Shown in pieces: positions 36,094 through 46,479 of a stretch of DNA of 64,000 nucleotides (within the stretch, counting starts at the first letter, position 1; every line of letters begins with the position of its first letter). This DNA is from Pachyseris speciosa. Lineage: Eukaryota > Cnidaria > Anthozoa > Scleractinia > Pachyseridae. The stretch covers positions 412,501 to 476,500 of the forward strand of contig JAEMWC010000344.1 in the NCBI GenBank assembly GCA_016490735.1, given 5' to 3'. A model generated the notes under the pieces. That model was given only the letters and a program-made list of their open reading frames with translations, ran no database searches and had not been told where the DNA came from. The translations under genes and the position numbers were made by a program.

Positions 36094-36378
36094 AGGCAGG
36101 ATGGCCTAGTGGTTTGGGACATTGGATTTCAATGCGGTCATCCCAAGTTCAAATCCCGCTCTAGCCACAAGCTGGTGTTGCTCTGGGTAGTCCCTGGTTC
36201 AACTCCTCCGTCATGCTTGTAAATGGCCAACTGGTTTGCCTCCGGCCAGTTGGGATTCTTATCATGTTATGTTTATTTGGATTATTTGTTTCTGTATTTT
36301 CTCGGCCCCACTAGCCTTCTGCTATAAATACTACCGAGGGTAAAGAAAGGTTATTTTTCCAGTTTTATTTTATTTTAT
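36094..36378 (+). mobile_element. tRNA-derived SINE, second family
   Basis: The head has box A (TGGCCTAGTGG, about 36102-36112) and box B (AGTTCAAATCC, about 36147-36157) at tRNA spacing. A body with GGCCAACTGG...CCAGTTGG symmetry follows, then an A-poor tail ending in TTTTATTTTATTTT. It differs from the family at 1158 and 2925. Confidence 0.8.
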
Positions 36379-36867
36379 TTTTTTTTACACGGACCATTCA
36401 TGTCTGGTCGAAAAGACAACGTACTTCCTCCCAATTGAAAAAAACGTTCAACAAGAACTGCATGGCGTAATAGTAAGTTGTTTCTCAGAATTTCCCAACG
36501 TCGATGTGGTGAACGTCGAAGTGGTGAACAATAAAATGACAGAACTGGTAGGCCTGTGGGCAAGCTTATTAGATTTGCGGCTAAAAATAGAGAAATCGAT
36601 CTGAATGCGAGCAGTCTCTCTTTTTCTCCTATTTCTAAAGCGCGCATTGGATCTAGCGCGAGGCCAAAAAAAAAAAAGTTAGTACTTCACAGTTATTATA
36701 ATAAATCATTCACTAATACAGAGAAAGCGATCGTTTTTTTTTTTTTTTTTTTCAATTTTGGACATTTGCCTAATCTTTGATACTTTGAAGACAAAGTTAT
36801 CAACAGGCTCATTCTAACATGAGTTATTCATTTCTTAGATTGATTCAAAAGTTCAAAGTTAGTTGGC

Positions 36868-37851
36868 ATGAATCGTTCACTTTTCCTTGCGATGTTAATC
36901 ATCGGGATGCTTGTCCCAGGAACAGTCATGCAAGATGACAACGAGGATTGCCCAGAAAGTGATAATGTCGACCCCCAGTATGAATGCACCGACTGCGTTC
37001 AAGTCATTATCAACTGTGTTTCTGGTAAGATGCAAGTGGAGGAACTAACAAAGGGCAAAGTTGCTGTCTCCCAGCTGTCCAATGATGACATCATTCGGGG
37101 CATCAGCGGAGCTGATCGCATCCCTGGCTGGTGCAGAGTAGAAGCCGTCTACCCGAGAGAAGGCAGCGACAACTCCACCACTTACGACGGTTTTACAGAG
37201 AACCACATGGTTATCGATGCCGACATTGTGCGCGCATACGGGAAGAAGGGTAACGCCACGAAAAGTCGACTCTACATACTCGCTACTGAATGCGACGCCG
37301 CGGTGAATGCAGCTGGTCAGGCTTTTTCCCCAATCAGCACTGCATTCTGTCCTCATGAGCTGAGCTGGAGAGACTATCTTTCACTCATGGGGGCGATTCG
37401 TCGCGTAACCGCCCGCACAGGATTTTTCTGGTATTTCAGCGATGCCTTCTACGACAACGAGACTGCCAGAGTTCCACAGTGGAACAACATGCTGCACGAG
37501 ATTTGCACTGAGCTTCTGCGGTGCGCACGCGAGGATCGATGCCAGAAGTTCGAGAAAGTGGTAGAAGAGTTTGTGCACGAGCATATGAACCACAAGTACA
37601 TGGTGATTGTAGAGAACATCTTCCCCAACATGGGTGGTGACGTGGAAAAATCAGAAACTGGTACCATCACCGAGTTGGTTCGTCCGAAAGAGAAAAGCCA
37701 TACAGTGCTGTACCTTGCTGTCGGTGGCACCATATGCATTGCAATGGTTCTGATCGTCTTGGTGGTAGTTTTCCTTGTGCTCCGCACAAGAGCAACTGGG
37801 AAGGCAAAGATGTCAAAGGATCTTCACCCAAGCGACCATCCTAAAGCTTAA
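36868..37851 (+). CDS. Secreted, membrane-anchored protein with a Hint-like domain
   Basis: An intact 327-residue single-exon ORF. Residues 1-21 form a signal peptide (hydrophobic LFLAMLIIGMLV). The ectodomain has ten cysteines (28, 40, 43, 50, 89, 142, 161, 213, 219, 225) and N-glycosylation sites at N102, N129 and N197. Residues 279-305 are a transmembrane helix, followed by a short basic cytoplasmic tail. From Cys50 the sequence follows the Hint (Hedgehog/intein) pattern: C-V-S-G-x-x-x-V at 50-57, V-S-Q-L-x-x-x-D at 68-75, a W-C-R-V-E-A-V strand at 88-94, and T-E-N-H at 110-113, the TxxH box. Hint domains cleave their own chain just before the Cys, which here would release residues 22-49, a short Cys-rich acidic peptide. 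The Asp of the Hedgehog domain seems replaced near 95-98. Residues 130-260 are unrecognised. The ATG is the first in frame; a TTTCTTAG acceptor-like site just upstream (near 36839) suggests a 5'UTR intron. Membrane topology is well supported; the Hint reading is inference. Confidence 0.8.
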   Translation: MNRSLFLAMLIIGMLVPGTVMQDDNEDCPESDNVDPQYECTDCVQVIINCVSGKMQVEELTKGKVAVSQLSNDDIIRGISGADRIPGWCRVEAVYPREGSDNSTTYDGFTENHMVIDADIVRAYGKKGNATKSRLYILATECDAAVNAAGQAFSPISTAFCPHELSWRDYLSLMGAIRRVTARTGFFWYFSDAFYDNETARVPQWNNMLHEICTELLRCAREDRCQKFEKVVEEFVHEHMNHKYMVIVENIFPNMGGDVEKSETGTITELVRPKEKSHTVLYLAVGGTICIAMVLIVLVVVFLVLRTRATGKAKMSKDLHPSDHPKA

Positions 37852-38177
37852 GCCCAAGATGTGGAGGCCTGAAGAGTTTGCAGTGAAGCATAGTTAGCTC
37901 TGTTCTTCGGACACTCCCGATATATCTTGATCCTGGACAAGGTTATTAAGCGCATATTACATTTAAACTATCTTAAACCAAGGCCTTAACGTAAGTACTT
38001 ATTGTTGCCTTAGTCAATTAGTTTAATTCTGGTAAGTTTTAATACACGTTGCCATAGAGTGGATAAAAGGTCTTTTTTTCTGGTATGTAAGAATAATTAG
38101 CAGTAGGTGGTGAACCATTCCCTTTTTTTTCAGAAGTTATTAGCAACGAAACAGGGCAATTAAATTGACGTTATTAA

Positions 38178-38183
38178 AATAAA
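38178..38183 (+). terminator. Polyadenylation signal of the 36868 gene
   Basis: The first AATAAA downstream of the stop codon, 327 bp after it, within an AT-rich stretch. No alternative signal lies between. Cleavage site not determinable. Confidence 0.5.
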
Positions 38184-38268
38184 AGCTTGGAAGCTAGAAC
38201 GAAATTTTTTTCACAGATATTAAAACATGATTGGCAAGAATAATCCTAAAATGGTTTAAAATGACAAT

Positions 38269-38352
38269 TTGAGGTTTGAAGACTGCGAGCGTTTGAAGAC
38301 TGCGAGCAGTCTCTTATTTTTCTTTAAGAACCACCGCTCGCAGTCTAGGTTT
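38269..38352. repeat. GACTGCGAGC inverted repeat
   Basis: GAAGACTGCGAGC occurs twice directly (38278 and 38297), then inverted as GCTCGCAGTC near 38335. The phrase GCGAGCAGTCTCT followed by TTTTTC is also present at 36607-36630, so this is a dispersed repeat. Confidence 0.5.
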
Positions 38353-38628
38353 GAATAATCCCCTGTGAATGTGTAGTCGCCCTCTGTCAATTTTCTTTTT
38401 GCCCTAACAGTTCTCTTTAAGAAAATCTGATTTTCACGGATAGTACTAAACCGCGCAAAAGATAGTTTCATTTTAGGAAGCGCAATTTTTCGGGCAATCC
38501 GAGATGCGCATAATGTATACGTATGTGCAATAACAATAACTTTTTGAAAGCCACTCGCATTGAATTAGGACTAAACAGTGACCGCCAAACAGTGACAGAG
38601 ACCGCTTTTCAGGCTGTAGACTATAAGT

Positions 38629-39990
38629 GAATAGCGTTTGTCAACAAAATGGCGGCCGCTTCTTCGCGTGTCCGCGAGGAGGATTTAGACTGAGTTGAAC
38701 AAGCAGTCAGATTCAATCCGTGCAAAGTTATATATACTGATAGTTTTTTTTTATTATTTTAACAATTACATTTTAGCGCTTGTATTTACATATTTTATCA
38801 TAGGACATTCTCACGCCCTAATTTGTACTTATATACAGTGTATATCTCATTCGCTTTTTCCATGCATCTCGGGATAATTTTCCTGATTAGCTTCGTTTTG
38901 ATAACGTTATTAAAAAAATAACATAGCGTACGGTCCGAAGTAGAATTCTGATCATATCGTTGTTGTTTAAGTAGTGTGAATTACTGAGCGTGATTAGAAA
39001 AGAATAAACCGTTTATCAGTTTTATTAGGATGTGTAATCTTTGAAGAGTTTCAAACGAGGGGGCCGATCGGAAAATTACCATGGTGTCATTATGTGACCA
39101 CACAGCTCAGGCGTGCGTTTCTCAAAACTCCGGCACTGCAAACATTTCGGGCCCGAGAAGTACTTTCCAAGTCGGCTTTCCATGGATTATCTGACGAGCT
39201 GACAATGAGATCTGATGACTGTGAAAGTACCATGTCCAAGAATCGAAATAACCAAATCCGGCCCTCTCTGCAGGGCTTCTTACGAAGGAATATTTCCAAA
39301 TGTAGAGATATCGTAAAAGAGAGGGCACGAGACATTAGTATAAATCTACTAGCGCTCTATCACGAATTCGCTACGCCCCGGGAGGAAGGGGATACTCCCA
39401 GAAAAATTGGGTGGGGGTGTGCGGCCCGCTTCTTGAAACCCTTACCCTATTTCAGACCAAAATTTCCCAATTACCCTACCCTATTTCAGACCTGACCAAA
39501 AATTCGATATCCTATTCCAGACTTATTTCACGTAGACGGTTGGCGTAAAAATAATTTGAGAAAGACTTTTGTTGATGGTCTTATCACCTAGTGATAAAGA
39601 AGTAGCTTCTTCCCCCCTCCCCCCCCCCCCCAAAAAAAAAATACCAGATTCAAGACTAGAGTGCACAAACCATACCCTATGTAAGACCAAAGTAGTCAAA
39701 ATCGATACCCTATTTCAAACCAAAACAGTGAAAAAACCATATCCTTTGGGGGCCGCACATATAAGGGAATACCACCCCCCTTGTTGGCTAAGCTACTCGC
39801 TATTTTAATTTCAGGCGAATAGCGTTTGTCAATAAAATGGCGGCTGCTTGTTCGCGTGTCCGCGAAGAGGATTTAAACTTTGAATAAGCAGTCAGATTAC
39901 ATTTTAGCGCTTGTATTTACATATTTTATCGTTGGACATTCTCACGCCCTGATTTGTTCTTATATATGTATATTTCATTCGCTTTTTCTA
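38629..39990 (+). repeat. Direct repeat pair flanking a TIR element
   Basis: About 170-240 bp starting GAATAGCGTTTGTCAA at 38629 recurs at 39817. Both contain AAAATGGCGGC, CGCGTGTCCGCGA and ACATTTTAGCGCTTGTATTTAC. Copy 1 has an extra AT-rich insertion near 38715-38770. The spacing suggests one duplication of about 1.2 kb or two insertions of one element. Confidence 0.65.
39363..39785. mobile_element. TIR element with ACCCTATTTCAGACC repeats
   Basis: An inverted GTGTGCGGCCC pair (39415-39425 and 39749-39759) bounds a region of spaced ACCCTATTTCAGACCAAAA-type units. A related arrangement, with CCGTGAAGGG and TACCCTATTTAAGGCCC words, lies at 45290-45690. Non-coding. Confidence 0.5.
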
Positions 39991-40191
39991 CAACTTGAAA
40001 ATGATCTCACGGAGATCGAAACGTCGTTTTTATTGCTAGTTTTTATTCTAAATTATGTTTGAACGACTAGTAGATTTATACTAAAACAAATTGATCACTC
40101 GCTCTCGATTCCTATGCGTGATATTCTAATTCGAGCTGCACCCTCATCAGCTCATATCATGCAAAATCTCGAGCTCATAATCTAACACTTA

Positions 40192-40901
40192 AGCCCTGGT
40201 CAAACGGCGCATGATAGTCGATGATAGTTGATGATAGTCGATGATAGTTGAAGCGCGCGCTTCCGTTTGACCACCAACTATCATGCACTATCATCGACTA
40301 TCATCAACTATCATTCATTTTGAACTTGTTCAAATTCTTCATGATAGTCGATGATAGTTTTTCTCGTTTGACCACGCGTATGATAGTTCATGATAGTTTT
40401 TGGTCAGCTGTTTTCCCCGAAAATCGGCGGGCTCGTTTAAAATGGCCGCCAAAAGTTCCTCGCGAGGCTCAGCTGCAGCTTCAGAAATACGTGTTTATAT
40501 CCAAGATGATAATCATGACAACGAAAACATTGAAGACCAAGATAACATAGAAAAGATATCTTCTGAAGAAAGTGTCAACTCGCAAGAATTAGAAGAGACA
40601 CCGCATCCCTCCAACAAATCGATTACTATTAAACAAGCTGCCGCCCTCTTTCGTCGCGATAAATTCATACTTCTACAAGTTTGTCTCTCGCGAAGCCATT
40701 TTAGTGCTCACATTTTACGCGGAAAGAGCCTGGAACTAGCTGCTCGCGTGACCTTTGCTCGCGCGACTGCCGGTGAACTATCATCAACTATCATCGACTA
40801 TCATGCGCCGTTTGACCATGTGAATGATAGTTGGTGATAGTTGATGATAGTTTGGAGAGAATCAACTATCATCGACTATCATGCGCCGTTTGACCAGGGC
40901 T
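40192..40901 (+). mobile_element. Harbinger-like element packed with ATGATAGT octamers
   Basis: TIRs of about 30 bp start AGCCCTGGTCAAACGGCGC and end GCGCCGTTTGACCAGGGCT. TTA is duplicated at 40189-40191 and 40902-40904. About 19 copies of ATGATAGT or its complement fill both subterminal zones, in pairs separated by CG or TTG. The middle holds a coding-like frame (40442-40837). Confidence 0.8.
40442..40837 (+). CDS. ORF inside the octamer-packed element
   Basis: A 131-codon frame starting at AAAATGGCCGCC, a reasonable start context. It encodes a Ser-rich N-terminus, an acidic stretch (DDNHDNENIEDQDNIEKISSEES), and a basic region (AALFRRDKFILLQVCLSR). The last 18 residues are translated from the terminal ATGATAGT repeats, so the natural protein was probably longer and the frame runs out into the TIR by deletion. 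It could be the first exon of the element's own DNA-binding protein or a captured host exon. No family recognised. Confidence 0.3.
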   Translation: MAAKSSSRGSAAASEIRVYIQDDNHDNENIEDQDNIEKISSEESVNSQELEETPHPSNKSITIKQAAALFRRDKFILLQVCLSRSHFSAHILRGKSLELAARVTFARATAGELSSTIIDYHAPFDHVNDSW

Positions 40902-40964
40902 TTAGAGTACATGTATGCTTCGTCTACGGGAGATCCCATCCCGTTAATATAAAGATTTATTATA

Positions 40965-41564
40965 TAACTGACTCTTGTCTATCTGGGAAGCATAATATCA
41001 CACAACGGTAACCTCACACCTGAACTAGACAACCGTATGGGAAAAGCAGCGAATGCTTTCAATAGACTCCTACCTGTTATGCGCCACAAATCCATCAAGA
41101 TGCCCACGAAAACTGCTATTTACCAAGCAGTAGTTTTATCGACTCTATTGTATGGCTTAGAAAGCTGGAACACCACCGTCCAGGAAGAGAAACGACTAGC
41201 AGCGTTCCACACCAGATGCCTAAGAAGAATTCTTGGCGTCTCCTGGCTAGACCATGTGCCAAATGAAGTGATCTTCGAGAGAACTAGCCAAGTACCGCTC
41301 ATAACATCTTACTACATAAACGTCTTACATGGCTCGGACATGTCATCCGTATGCACCAGACTCGCTTGCCCCGCCGCTTGCTCCACTGGGAACCACGAGG
41401 GCGCCGTCGCCCAGGCAGACAGCGCATGCGCTGGAACGATACAGTGTCGAGAGACCTGCAAGACTCTGAACTTTCCTTCGAAGAGGCAACAGTGTTAGCG
41501 CAGCACCGCAAGGAGTGGCGATTGTTTGTGTTGGCGCTATGTGGGCTCGGCCCACGGCAGCAGT
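40965..41564 (+). pseudogene. 5'-truncated LINE, RT C-terminal part
   Basis: The plus-strand frame begins mid-domain (VYLGSIISHNGNLTPELDNR) and continues with FNRLLPVMRHKSIKMPTK, VVLSTLLYGLESW, and FHTRCLRRILGVSWLDHVPN. It then shifts by one base near 41325 into WLGHVIRM...LLHWEPRGRRRPGR...RMRWNDTV. This is the conserved post-RT region of several LINE clades. The stop near 41564 leads straight into a pentanucleotide tail. Confidence 0.85.
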
Positions 41565-41648
41565 AATGTAATGTAATGTAATGTAATGTAATGTAATGTA
41601 ATGTAATGTAATGTAATGTAATGTAATGTAATGTAATGTAATGTAATA
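41565..41648 (+). repeat. (TAATG)n tail of the LINE
   Basis: About 16 perfect 5-bp units directly after the LINE stop codon. Short-tandem 3' tails of this kind are typical of LINEs that lack poly(A). The minus-strand frame across it is an artefact. Confidence 0.9.
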
Positions 41649-41815
41649 TGACTCTTTCAGCGGTCAAGATGAATCAATTCTCTTGCTGTGATTTGCTACC
41701 GCGAGGTCAAGATGGAGCCATCTTGAACGCTCGGGATATCCCGTACGTCCCGCGTTTTACTTCTGTCATAGCGTCCTTTGAGTCATGAAATAAATCCTTT
41801 ATTGACCAAGCTCGT

Positions 41816-41936
41816 TCGGTCAAGATGGCGGGATATTGGCCTCGTTCTTTTTTTGCGTGTTTATGGACCTCGACTTCGTCTCTGTCCATAAACACGTAAA
41901 AAAGAACTTGGCCAATATCCCGCCATCATGACCTCA
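41816..41936. repeat. Foldback element
   Basis: Arms share GTCAAGATGGCGGGATATTG / CAATATCCCGCCATCATGAC and GTGTTTATGGACC / CCATAAACAC, meeting near 41878. GTCAAGATG also recurs singly at 41667 and 41708, so it may be part of a larger unit. Confidence 0.7.
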
Positions 41937-42129
41937 CGCTTGGCCAATATAAACCCATTTATAAAATCCATCGCTTTGTCAAAAACGATTATGCAAGTAA
42001 GAAAGGAACTATAATGAACTTGTTTACTGCATTTATTAAACTGGCCGTCATTAGCCGGCGACTGGAAATTTTTATGAATCAATGAAAAGCAGTGAACAAG
42101 AGACTTTGGAACTTTCAGAGCTCTTGTTA

Positions 42130-43860
42130 CTCGGGATTCGTAGAAAAGCCCGAGGTTAAGAATGGCCTTCATTTTTCGTCGTCGTGTTTCATCCACAAAG
42201 CTCACTTACGGCGTTTCTGCGCAAGCGCTAATTAATTATAACAACTCACAACAGCAAGAATGATGCCGGTTGTCACGCATCCGAAAACGTCGATTCACCT
42301 TGTGTCTTTCAAGTCTGAACAACTATATGTGGGGTACATTTTGTTGAATAACTCAAGCACTGGATATCATACGCCCCCGAGACTTTAACAGGTATTTTGT
42401 ATTTTGAATTTTATTTTTTCTCCATTTAGCATTAATTACATAGCTATTAATTACAGAGAATGAAGTAATACTAAATAGGAGAGGGGCACATCTAGGTAGA
42501 CTAATATTGTGTCCCTTAGTAAAATGATATATTATAACAGCAACAAAAAAGAAATCTCAATTTCTGGACATTAGTTACTCCGCCGGAAGTCGGCCGAGTC
42601 TAAATATGCGCTTGGTTCTTCGTCGTTTTATTCTTCGTCATTGTCGAGTTTCATCCACAAAGCTCACTTCCGGCGTTTCTGCGCAAGCGCAAGCTAAATT
42701 TAGCAGTACCTCTCGGAAGGCCCTGGGGACGAGTTTGCACAAAACAAGGCCGAAGGTTAAGCCGAAGGCCGCTATGTTAACATCACGAACGCTAAAATGA
42801 CGATTCACCTTGTGTTTACGAGGTGTGAACAACTAATATGTAGACAGAAGTTTCAATAGGATTGTTTGCAAGTTCAACAGCGAGACGAAAGGTTTTAACA
42901 TAGCCAAACTGAAGTCCAGATGTTCTAATCGTGCCCGTGGCTTCTACATACTAAGCCGCTGTAATTTTGAAGGTTACATTTCATTTTGCTAAATAACTCA
43001 AGTGTGGGATATCACACACTCCTGAGGTAGTTTATTTACTATTTTTGTACAATATCTCAATTTCTTGACATTATTTTTGAATGATAAGTGATTATATTTT
43101 TAAATTGCGTGACGTGAAATCCAATTAACTATAGAACTGGCTGCAGAAACCTCTGCTCTCTTTAGCAATATCTTTGTTTCAAGTGACGTATTTCAGCAAA
43201 CAGTTTCACCCTGCTGAATATTTTTTCTCCTCACATTTCACCGAGATTCCAGTAACGTTTATGCCAAAAAAATCCTGCGTTCTGTAATGGTCTTTAGTGC
43301 AAGCTAGCGGACCTATATGAGGAAGCATACTCCTGGGATCAAAAGCAGACAAAAGCCACTAATCATTCATTGTTTTTATGGGCCATCGTTTTCTACTTAG
43401 TCGGTTTTCTATGCCGGCGTGTTTTGGGTCATCGTTTTCTAAACATCCATAACACAAGCAGAGTTGACTGTACTTGAAGAATGCGTCAGTTGTATTAGAG
43501 AAGGCAGTGCTACTATCTGCTCATGGTGAACATGATACAATAGTGAAAATAAAACATGGAAAGGAATTCAGATCTTGTTATTCTAACTTTGTCATAATAT
43601 TACAACCGTGCAGGTGTTTCAGTGAAGTAACAAATTGCAATTTATAATTACCTTTTGCGGGAAAGCCGAGTAAAAGCCAACATGGCCTCTTGTTTTTGAG
43701 TAATAAGCGATTCAGTCAGTTTTTACTTGCGCGACATGAAACTGGCCGCAGAAACCTTACCCTCTTTCTTATGTTTCAAATGACCAGGAAGACTCCATTG
43801 ACGTTTATGCGAAAAAATCCTACATCATTCGATAAGCGTTCCTTTCTCAAACACTAAGCA
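42130..43860. repeat. Diverged tandem duplications
   Basis: TTTCATCCACAAAGCTCACTT, then CGGCGTTTCTGCGCAAGCGC, occurs at about 42187-42230 and 42648-42692. GATTCACCTTGTGT and a TAACTCAAG...GATATCA phrase follow each. A second pair (ACTGGCTGCAGAAACC at 43137 and ACTGGCCGCAGAAACC at 43741) is also followed by AACGTTTATGCC-type sequence. No gene is recognised. Confidence 0.55.
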
Positions 43861-45285
43861 GAAATATCCATGGAAGCGAAGAGAAGTGTGCTTAGTTTTA
43901 CTTTTTTTTACCTTCAGATGGTCCAGAGGTCATTGCTACTGCCTCTGATGCAGATAACCCGCGCGGGCTTCAGTTTATTATTTTTTTTTTTTCGTTTCTC
44001 TTTTTCCTCTTCTTTTATAGATATTTTTTTACAAGTGTTATTGTTATTGTTCGCAATGGTTGAGCTGTAAAGCGATTTTGTAATTTTTAAGGGATATATG
44101 TTGATAGGGGTCTATGGATATACACTGCAAAGAAATAGACTCCAACACAAGCGCAATGCGTCCGATGTAAGAAAGACAGACCTCTTTCTATTATTTTGTT
44201 TAGCGCTAAATGAAACTAAATTAACTGATTTATTTATTTGTTTATTTTTCCTCGGCGTGGTGGGCAACCTTTGCCAAGTAGTGATGTAGATGTATATGTA
44301 GGCAGTTTGTTTGACTGGCAATTGCCTCTGAGTGAATGACAGAGGAAGTGATCACAAATCCTATGGAAGCATTCAACTGCGCACGCCTTTACACAGAGGC
44401 TAGGTTACGAAGCCGCTTGTGCAAAAAGGATACACGCTTCACGCGGCACCCACGAGCTCGTATGTCAGTTTGTTCGCACGCTTCCGCAAGCCTGATTCTC
44501 CGCTCGGAAAACGGTTTCCTCGGTTCAAATCTCGATATATTCAACTAAACAAGGATTATCGATCAGTGTCTCGAGGAAACTAGTTAATTTTGGGGAAAAT
44601 CGCTTCATGTCATAGGCAGGAATGGGCCAAATTACGAAGTGCTTGTACATTTCGAGGAGTTTCTACCACACTGCAGTCTCCGGCCGACCTTGGTCGAACC
44701 AATTCAGAGCTGAATTTCAAAGATTTTTCCAGGTGAGTTGCCCTGCTGTCTCTTGTATAAAGCCCAAAATCCTTTAGATGTGGCTCTTTCATGATGTGGA
44801 ACAGTCTTGTCGTCGTATTTTGCGGAACTGTGTCCCTGTTTCGTTCTTTTATCGTTATGTAAGCTCCAGTCAACAGCCGGCGCCAATTCCCGGCCCCTCG
44901 AGGAAAATTTTTCACGATTTCAAAACACAGGCTCATCTGTGAAGTTTACAAGCTATCATTTGGGAGAATTAAGCTTAAATTGAATATTTCCCTCCTCGGC
45001 AATGATGACTGCATATGTTTAGTAGAAAAATGGTCTGTACTTTATGACATTTTCTCTTTTCGTTAAGAACTAGTTACGCAATCATACAACATCTCGAATA
45101 TATTAAAACACTTGTGGTCCACCGTCTGCAGACACTTAACTTATTTTTCAGAAGCAGGCTTTTCATTTCTTTGGTAGTTTTATTCTTGAGGCTCGTGTTC
45201 TGTTTCTTGATCAAACTTCATCCTCGATTGCCAATATAAACTTAATAAGACTTCAATCAATATTTTTGATTTTATAAAGCCTGCC
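43861..45285. other. Unassigned DNA
   Basis: Contains a T-rich stretch at 43970-44040 and a 108-codon minus-strand frame at 44610-44936 with no recognised motif or splice context. No gene is called. Confidence 0.45.
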
Positions 45286-45289
45286 TCCT

Positions 45290-45690
45290 GAGAGGGGTGG
45301 GGGGAGGTAGTTGTGTGCCGTGAAGGGTCTTAACCCTGTCCGTATTTAAGGGTGAAGGAAACGAAAATTGATACCCTATTTAAGGCCCAAACCCGAAAAA
45401 AACCGGAAAGGACCAGTGTGAAACAAAAGCCGGAAAACTGTCCATGTTCGCAGGTTAATGGGTGACTATCCAAATAACGACTAACCACCACAGAAAAACA
45501 CAATTACATTTTGCTAGGAATTTAGGCACTGCTATTTTAGCTGATACGATTTAGGTACATGTACAGTGTGCCCTATCTAAGGATCACACCAGGAACACTA
45601 TGCCAACATGGGCAAAAATGATACCATATTTGAGGACCGAGAATAAACCATACCCTATCCCACGGCACATACATGTATGTATAATATTTT
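45290..45690. repeat. Repeat related to the 39363 element
   Basis: GATACCCTATTTAAGGCCC, GGCACATACATG and the G-rich left edge (GAGGGGTGGGGGGAGG) echo the 39363-39785 element. The edges pair as TGTGCCGTG (45314) and CACGGCACA (45661). Non-coding. Confidence 0.4.
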
Positions 45691-46479
45691 ATTATAGCCC
45701 ACATGTGAGAGTTCTCCCCGCACTCAGGAACCAGTCCCAAAAGTCAAGTTATTTGCTTTCAAGATCAATAAATTATACCCAATCTTAATTTCCAACTTTA
45801 ACTGAATGTAGCACCTACAATATCAAATTGTTCATGAGTAGACAAGAGGCAAGAACAAAAGGAATAATCACCTGTATGATATTTTCACTACTGTTCATAA
45901 CTGCGATAATCAGTCACATATTCATTTGTATGATATTTATCAGATGTGCAAGCATAAAGCCAACATATTTGAGCAATATTTTTTTGGAAATGATGATTGA
46001 GGAAATTGTTTTTTTAGCCTTTAATAAGACTGACATTTGGCTTGGCAATTTACTCTCTCACAAAGCCCATTTCTCACCATTATCATAGATCAATATTTTT
46101 TGTTCATTAATAAACAGTGTACAGATTATGTTTGCCTCTAGAAATGTACATATGTATTATGGTCTGGGCACACCTCTTTAACTATACAGAGAAAAGAAAT
46201 CAAATGTCTGCTGTGCTTAATTAAAATTTTTCTCCATCTGAAATGCCCCATTTCGTCATATGTTTGTTAATTGGTTAGTTTGACTCTGTGGGGAGTCTGA
46301 TTTTTGTGGGAAGATCAATCTAAAAATGATAATACGACATCATTACAAGCAATTTCATGCTGTGGGTAATTGAGTTGTGGCTTGTGTAAGGTCACACCAA
46401 GACAATACAGTAGATTTCTTGATCATCAGCGGGAAACATAGATGACAAGAACTTTGAGACAGCTAGTAGGAAATACTGA

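Noticed and set aside
39094..39495. 133-codon frame MTTQLRRAFLK...
   Set aside because: Its 3' half runs into the TIR element with ACCCTATTTCAGACC repeats, and the 5' half has no motif.
41299..41667. Minus-strand frame with HYITLHYITL repeats
   Set aside because: Translation of the (TAATG)n LINE tail.
44610..44936. 108-codon minus-strand frame
   Set aside because: No domain, no splice signals in frame, and no similarity I recognise; left unassigned.
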